Below the pieces are notes generated by a model that was given only the letters and a program-made list of their open reading frames with translations, was not told the DNA's origin and did not search any database. From Comamonadaceae bacterium (GTDB taxonomy: Bacteria > Pseudomonadota > Gammaproteobacteria > Burkholderiales > Burkholderiaceae_C): DNA of 36,654 nt. The stretch lies in assembly GCA_027486495.1 (NCBI GenBank), contig JAIXOZ010000071.1:1-36654 (forward strand), given 5' to 3'. The position numbers were made by a program, and so were the translations under genes. Below are positions 31,433 to 36,654 of the stretch, one piece after another (position 1 is the first letter of the stretch; the number at the start of each line of letters is the position of its first letter).

Positions 31433-32296
31433 ATGGACTTTGTGAATTTTTTGATCCAGCTGCTCAACAGCGTCCAGTACGGTTTGCTGCTGTTCATGCT
31501 GGCTGCGGGCCTGACGCTGATCTTCGGCATCATGGGCGTGGTCAACCTGGCCCACGGCAGCTTTTACATGCTGGGCGCTTACCTGGCTTGGTCTTTGGCC
31601 GCGCAGCTGGGCAGCTTCACGCTGGCCATCTTGGTGGGCACAGCTTTGTCGGTGGCCTTTGGCTTGTTGATTGAGCGTTTGCTGTTTCGCCACTTCTACC
31701 ACCGCGACCACTTGGACCAGGTGCTGCTCACCTTTGGTCTGATTTACGTCTTTGAAGAGCTGCGCTCCATCATCTGGGGCGACGATGTGCACGGCCTGCC
31801 CGTTCCCGAGTTGCTGGCCGCGTCCATCCCCCTCACCGAAAACCTGTCCTACCCGGTCTACCGCCTGTTCATGTCAGGCGTGTGCCTGGTGTTGGCGCTG
31901 GGGCTGTATTTGCTGATCTCCAAAACCCGCTTGGGCATGAAGATCCGTGCGGGTGCTTTCAACCGCGAGATGACCGAGTCCTTGGGCGTCAACATCAAGC
32001 TCATCCACTCGGTGGTGTTTGCTTTGGGCATTGGCCTGGCCTCGATCGCGGGCATGATCGCCGCGCCCGTGTCCAGCGTCTACCCCAACATGGGCTCACA
32101 GGTCTTGATCATGTGCTTTGTGGTGGTGGTCATTGGCGGAATTGGCTCGGTGCGCGGCGCCTTGATCGCCGCCCTGCTGGTGGGCCTGGTCGACACCTTT
32201 GGCAAGGTGCTGTTGCCCCAAGCCTCGGGCATGCTCGTGTACGTGCTGATGGCCTTGGTGCTGCTGTACAAGCCCGAAGGCCTGTTCAAGCAATGA
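31433..32296 (+). CDS. livH: ABC transporter permease, LivH family
   Basis: A 287-residue inner-membrane permease of the branched-chain amino acid type. The family markers GLTLIFGIMGVVNLAHGSFYMLGAYLAW at the N terminus and GGIGSVRGALIAALLVGLVDTFGK near the C terminus are clear, with about eight hydrophobic segments. The start is ATG 31433. It pairs with LivM. An imperfect 11-base direct repeat (CTTAACGCTCA, twice at 31389 and 31403) lies in its leader. The gene symbol describes the family, not the substrate. Confidence 0.93.
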   Translation: MDFVNFLIQLLNSVQYGLLLFMLAAGLTLIFGIMGVVNLAHGSFYMLGAYLAWSLAAQLGSFTLAILVGTALSVAFGLLIERLLFRHFYHRDHLDQVLLTFGLIYVFEELRSIIWGDDVHGLPVPELLAASIPLTENLSYPVYRLFMSGVCLVLALGLYLLISKTRLGMKIRAGAFNREMTESLGVNIKLIHSVVFALGIGLASIAGMIAAPVSSVYPNMGSQVLIMCFVVVVIGGIGSVRGALIAALLVGLVDTFGKVLLPQASGMLVYVLMALVLLYKPEGLFKQ

Positions 32297-32312
32297 CAAC
32301 GAGAAGAACAAC

Positions 32313-33320
32313 ATGAGCATGCCCCAAATTCACCTCGAAACCCTGCCCCGCAGCATCCAGCTGGTGATGGTGCTGGGCTTTTTGGCGCTCGCCGCCTTCC
32401 CCTTTGTGGGGTCTGACTTTTACACGGCCATGGTCGTGCGCATGATGATCCTGGCCATCTTGGCCATGAGCCTTGATTTGCTGCAGGGCGTGACAGGCCT
32501 GGTGTCGCTGGGCCACGCTGCTTACTTTGGCCTGGCTGGGTATGTACTGGCCTTCGTCACACCGCAAAACGAGCCCATCAGCCTGTACACCAGCTTGCCC
32601 CTGGCCGTGGGCGGCGCTGCCTTGGCGGCGCTGGTGATTGGCTTTTTGGTGGTGCGCACACACGGCATTTACTTCATCATGGTGACCATGGCCTTTGCGC
32701 AGATGATTTTCTTCATCTTCTTTGACAACAAGGCCTTGGGCGGCTCGGACGGATTGTTCCTGAACTTCCGCCCCGACGCAGGCATCATCGACCTGGAAAA
32801 CAAGCGGGTGTTTTATTACTTCACGCTGGGCTGTTTGCTGGCGGTGTATGTGTTTTTGCGCCGCCTGCTCTGGAGCCCGTTTGGCCGTGCGCTCTCGGGC
32901 ATCCGCGTGAACGAGCACCGCATGCGGGCGCTGGGTTTCAACACCTTCAGCCACAAGCTGGCGGCCTTCACCTTGGCCGGGGCCCTGGCCGGTTTGGCAG
33001 GTTATTTGTTCGCGGCGCAAACCGGTTTTGTGAACCCAGAGTTGATGGGCTTTCACCTCAGTGCGCATGCCATCATGATGGTCATTTTGGGGGGCATGGG
33101 CAATTTTGCAGGGGCCATTGTGGGCGCCTTCAGCTTTGAATATTTGCTGCACCTGTTCAAGGACTTGCCCGATGTGGGCGGCTTCAAAACCGGCAAACAC
33201 TGGCAAATGTGGATGGGCCTGTTCATCGTGGCTTTGATCATTTTTGCGCCTAAGGGTATTTTGGGTTTGATCAACCGCTTCCTGGGCAAAAAGCCGATGC
33301 AGAAGGCAGGCCATGACTGA
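32313..33320 (+). CDS. livM: ABC transporter permease, LivM family
   Basis: A 335-residue inner-membrane permease. GLVSLGHAAYFGLAGYVLAF and GFLVVRTHGIYFIMVTMAFAQM are the LivM hallmarks, followed by GGMGNFAGAIVGAFSFEYLLH. It starts 17 bases after livH, and its last 8 bases overlap livG. The ligand is set by the binding protein and is not known. Confidence 0.93.
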   Translation: MSMPQIHLETLPRSIQLVMVLGFLALAAFPFVGSDFYTAMVVRMMILAILAMSLDLLQGVTGLVSLGHAAYFGLAGYVLAFVTPQNEPISLYTSLPLAVGGAALAALVIGFLVVRTHGIYFIMVTMAFAQMIFFIFFDNKALGGSDGLFLNFRPDAGIIDLENKRVFYYFTLGCLLAVYVFLRRLLWSPFGRALSGIRVNEHRMRALGFNTFSHKLAAFTLAGALAGLAGYLFAAQTGFVNPELMGFHLSAHAIMMVILGGMGNFAGAIVGAFSFEYLLHLFKDLPDVGGFKTGKHWQMWMGLFIVALIIFAPKGILGLINRFLGKKPMQKAGHD

Positions 33321-34092
33321 TCGCCAAGTCTTGATGTCCGCCCGTGGCTTGACCAAGCGCTTTGGCGGACTGGCAGCGGTCAACGATGTCTCGCTGGATT
33401 TGTGGCTCGGCCACATTCATGCGGTGATTGGCCCCAACGGCGCGGGCAAATCCACGCTCGCCAATTTGCTCTCAGGCGACCTGCTTCCCACCAGCGGCAG
33501 TATCACCTTGGGTGAGCACACCATCACCGGCTGGACCCCCGAAAGAATCTCGCGTCAGGGCCTGGGCCGCAGCTACCAAAAGACCAACATCTTCAGCACC
33601 TTCACGGTGTGGGACAACGTGCGCCTGGCAGCGCAATCGCGGGCGCAGCCCTCGCCCTTCAACCCGCTGGGCTGGCTCATGGCCGCAACCCGCATGCAGG
33701 CTGTGAACCAACGGGCCGAACGCGCGATTGAACTGGCAGGCCTGCAAGATCGACGGCACGCCTTAGCCGGTGCAGCCAGTCATGGTGAACAACGCCAACT
33801 GGAAATCGCCATGACGCTGGCTACCGATCCCCGCGTGCTGCTGCTCGACGAACCCCTGGCGGGCATGGGCCAGGCCGAGGCCGAGCGCATGGTTCAGTTG
33901 TTGCTGCGCCTGAAAAATGACCACGCCATCTTGCTGGTCGAGCACGACATGGACGCCGTGTTCACTCTGGCCGACCACCTCACGGTGATGGTCAACGGTC
34001 AGGTGATTGCGAACGACACGCCTGCAGCCGTGCGCGCCAATGACGGTGTGCAGGCGGCCTACTTGGGTGAAGAAGTGGGTGAGGAACACTGA
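33313..34092 (+). CDS. livG: ABC transporter ATP-binding protein, LivG family
   Basis: A 259-residue cytoplasmic ATPase. Walker A is GPNGAGKST, the signature is SHGEQRQLEIAM (where LSYGEQ or LSGGQ is common), and Walker B is VLLLDEPLAGM with the H-loop LVEHDMDAVF. QKTNIFSTFTVWDNV fits the LivG type. It overlaps livM by eight bases, and livF starts one base after its stop. Confidence 0.93.
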   Translation: MTDRQVLMSARGLTKRFGGLAAVNDVSLDLWLGHIHAVIGPNGAGKSTLANLLSGDLLPTSGSITLGEHTITGWTPERISRQGLGRSYQKTNIFSTFTVWDNVRLAAQSRAQPSPFNPLGWLMAATRMQAVNQRAERAIELAGLQDRRHALAGAASHGEQRQLEIAMTLATDPRVLLLDEPLAGMGQAEAERMVQLLLRLKNDHAILLVEHDMDAVFTLADHLTVMVNGQVIANDTPAAVRANDGVQAAYLGEEVGEEH

Positions 34093-34093
34093 G

Positions 34094-34807
34094 ATGAGCG
34101 AACTGTTGATCCAGGGCCAAGACCTGAACACCTATTACGGGGCCAGCCACATCCTGCGTGGTGTGAACTTTTCTGTGGGCCAGGCCGAAACCATTGGCCT
34201 GATGGGGCGCAACGGCATGGGCAAAAGCACCCTGCTCAAAACGCTCATGGGCATCGTGCCGCCGCGCAGTGGCACGGTGGACATCAAAGGCCAGCGCATG
34301 AATGGCCGCCCCACGTTTGAAGTGGCGCAAATGGGCATCGCCTACGTGCCCGAAGGCAGGGGTATTTTCGGCAACCTGAGCGTGGTGGAAAACTTGCAAA
34401 TGGCCGCCCGTGCAGGCACCCGGGGCCAACGCGAGTGGACTTACGAGCGCGTGCTGGAAACCTTTCCGCGCCTCAAAGAGCGATTGGGTCACGGCGGCCA
34501 GCAACTCTCAGGCGGCGAGCAGCAAATGCTGACCATTGGTCGCGCCTTGATGACCAACCCCGACGTGCTGATTCTGGACGAGGCCACAGAAGGCCTGGCC
34601 CCGCTGATCGCCCGCGAGATCTGGCGCATTTGCAGCCTCATCAAACAAAGCGGCATCAGCTCGATCATCGTCGACAAGAACTGGAAACACGTCACCCAGA
34701 TCACCGACCGCAACATCATCTTGGTCAAAGGCCAAGTGGTGTTCGAAGGCTCGTCGCAAATTCTGCTGGCCGACCCGAGCGTGCTGGAGCAGCATCTGGG
34801 GGTTTGA
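34094..34807 (+). CDS. livF: ABC transporter ATP-binding protein, LivF family
   Basis: A 237-residue cytoplasmic ATPase. Walker A is GRNGMGKSTLLKTLMG, the signature is LSGGEQQMLTIGRAL, and Walker B is VLILDEATEGLAP. VPEGRGIFGNLSVVENL is typical of LivF. The H-loop position reads IIVDKNWKHV, so the histidine expected after VE is replaced (VDKN). That substitution occurs in some LivF proteins and may matter for hydrolysis. It is the last gene of the operon. Confidence 0.92.
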   Translation: MSELLIQGQDLNTYYGASHILRGVNFSVGQAETIGLMGRNGMGKSTLLKTLMGIVPPRSGTVDIKGQRMNGRPTFEVAQMGIAYVPEGRGIFGNLSVVENLQMAARAGTRGQREWTYERVLETFPRLKERLGHGGQQLSGGEQQMLTIGRALMTNPDVLILDEATEGLAPLIAREIWRICSLIKQSGISSIIVDKNWKHVTQITDRNIILVKGQVVFEGSSQILLADPSVLEQHLGV

Positions 34808-34829
34808 GCAAGAAGCCCCCTTCCAACGC

Positions 34830-34850
34830 GCCGTCATCTCAGGTGACGGC
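34830..34850 (+). other. Stem-loop downstream of livF without a T run
   Basis: GCCGTCA (34830-34836) and TGACGGC (34844-34850) form a perfect 7-bp stem with a 7-base loop. No T tract follows, so it is not a classic intrinsic terminator. It lies between convergent genes. Confidence 0.4.
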
Positions 34851-34895
34851 CGAGGTCTGAGCCAGGCCTTGGCGAGGTAACTGCTGGACTCACTG

Positions 34896-35666
34896 TCAAA
34901 GCAGCGGGCGCAATTCCCGCGCGGCCTCCAAAAGCAAGGGCAACCATTTGTGCTGCACGGCGGCATCGGAGAGCTGTTCGGGCGTGCACACCACATTGAG
35001 CGCCGCCAGCGTCTGCCCTTGCATGTTGCGCAGCGGCACGGCCAAGGCGTGAATGCCCAGCTCGTGGCCATCACGGGCCAGGCAGTGGTCAGACTGCCGA
35101 GCCTGCGCGATCAGGGCCTTGAACTGGGTGGCGTTCACCTCGGTTTGCGGCGTGATCCGGGCCAGCTCGCGGCCTTTGAGCCAGGCGGCGAAATCGGCCT
35201 TGGGCAAATTGGCCAGCAAGACCCGCCCGGTGGATGTGGCGTGCGCGGGCAAACGTGCCCCCAAATGCAGGCCATAGGCCAGGTGCCGCACCGGCTCGGC
35301 CGCGCCTGCGCTGCGGGCAACGATGACGCATTCATCGCCATCCAGCACCACCGCACTGAAGGCCGCCTGCGTTTGCGCGGCCAAGCGGTTGAGGGTGGGC
35401 TGCAAAGTGCGTGGCAAGCGCGAAGTGGCCATGTAGCTGCCCGCCAAACGCAGCACCCGTGCCGACAGCCAGTAATGCGAGCCATCGGTCTCCAGGTAAC
35501 CCAGCTCGGCCAGCGTGAGCAAATGCCGCCGCGCCGCCGCCCGTGTGATGCCGGTGCGCTGCGCGGCCAGTGTGGCGTTCAGGCGTTGACGCTCGGTGTC
35601 AAAAGCCTCCAGCACGGCCAGGCCCTTGGCCAGGCCTTCGATGTAATCTGCTTTGGCGATGGTCAT
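34896..35666 (-). CDS. pobR: IclR-family regulator, PobR/PcaU-like
   Basis: A 256-residue IclR regulator. The N-terminal winged helix-turn-helix runs DYIEGLAKGLAVLEAFDTERQRLNATLAAQRTGITRAAARRHLLTLAELGYL. The effector domain has HLGARLPAHATSTGRVLLA and the DGHELGIHALAVPLRN segment. It is divergent from pobA, and a three-copy 10-bp repeat in the gap matches the architecture known for PcaU/PobR operators. ATG 35666 is chosen because the alternative at 35681 is a TTG. The likely effector is 4-hydroxybenzoate or protocatechuate. The symbol is given by subfamily and context. Confidence 0.85.
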   Translation of the reverse strand: MTIAKADYIEGLAKGLAVLEAFDTERQRLNATLAAQRTGITRAAARRHLLTLAELGYLETDGSHYWLSARVLRLAGSYMATSRLPRTLQPTLNRLAAQTQAAFSAVVLDGDECVIVARSAGAAEPVRHLAYGLHLGARLPAHATSTGRVLLANLPKADFAAWLKGRELARITPQTEVNATQFKALIAQARQSDHCLARDGHELGIHALAVPLRNMQGQTLAALNVVCTPEQLSDAAVQHKWLPLLLEAARELRPLL

Positions 35667-35733
35667 GGGGCACCTCAACAATACAAGTCAGACCTGAAAA
35701 GGTCGACCTGCGCAATCATATTGGCTTCTGTCA

Positions 35734-35775
35734 TTTTGCGCGATCATCGCACAAAATAACTTTTATCGCACAAAC
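35734..35775. promoter_or_regulatory. Putative PobR/PcaU three-repeat operator
   Basis: Three related 10-base repeats are present. One is inverted (TTTTGCGCGA, 35734-35743) and two are direct (TCGCACAAAA, 35747-35756; TCGCACAAAC, 35766-35775). The first two form an imperfect palindrome, and the third follows after 9 bases. This is the arrangement described for PcaU/PobR binding sites. It is 79 bases upstream of pobA. Confidence 0.72.
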
Positions 35776-35815
35776 TTCATCACCACCATTCTTTAAAAAC
35801 AGCCCCGCCTCTTAA

Positions 35816-36654
<839 letters not shown>

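Overview
The window reads as chromosomal DNA of a betaproteobacterium, most likely a member of the Burkholderiales and probably Comamonadaceae (Limnohabitans, Rhodoferax or Polaromonas-like). This rests on the GC-rich coding style, the density of TRAP transporters and Liv-type ABC genes, the IclR/pobA pair and the general protein style. It is an inference, because no rRNA or species marker is present. Coding is dense, no gap exceeds 300 bases, and I found no tRNA, rRNA, CRISPR array, phage or IS element.

Layout. (1) 46-3631: an RhlE-type DEAD-box helicase, a small cupin and a D-2-hydroxyacid dehydrogenase that lacks the usual catalytic glutamate. (2) 3670-12273: a LacI-family regulator divergent from a tight operon (2-ketoaldonate reductase-like enzyme, gluconokinase, an unknown 112-residue protein, TRAP DctP-Q-M, gluconate 5-dehydrogenase-like SDR, L-idonate 5-dehydrogenase-like MDR, a further SDR). 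This looks like an idonate/ketogluconate-to-6-phosphogluconate module. Two related palindromes with an AGCGCT core flank the lacI/operon boundary. (3) 12322-20419: a second sugar-acid module. A FadR-type GntR regulator, TRAP DctQ-M-P and an enolase-superfamily dehydratase lie on the minus strand, divergent from an IlvD/Edd-type aldonate dehydratase and a DenD-like dehydrogenase. Two TNRTNNNAYNA-like operators lie in the divergent gap. (4) 20484-24405: a PLP D-amino-acid deaminase-like gene divergent from three translationally coupled genes (KDG kinase, 2-keto-3-deoxygalactonokinase, KDPG/KDPGal aldolase), which supply the lower pathway for 2-keto-3-deoxy acids made by the dehydratases. (5) 24638-27898: pirin, a VOC protein, and a three-gene run of zinc-ribbon protein, RIO-type kinase and DTW-domain protein. 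(6) 28085-34807: an SDR, a PaaI-type thioesterase, glyoxalase I and a complete Liv-type ABC transporter. (7) 34896-36654: an IclR (PobR/PcaU-like) regulator divergent from pobA, which is cut by the window edge. A three-copy 10-bp repeat lies between them.

The genes combine into a sugar-acid assimilation island. Two TRAP importers feed either reduction/oxidation and phosphorylation to 6-phosphogluconate, or dehydration by one of two unrelated dehydratases followed by kinase and aldolase to pyruvate and a triose phosphate. The exact substrates cannot be read from sequence. All three transporter operons have a hairpin terminator directly after the substrate-binding-protein gene. A dispersed inverted-repeat element occurs in at least three gaps, and one copy has grown into a decaying 26-bp tandem array.
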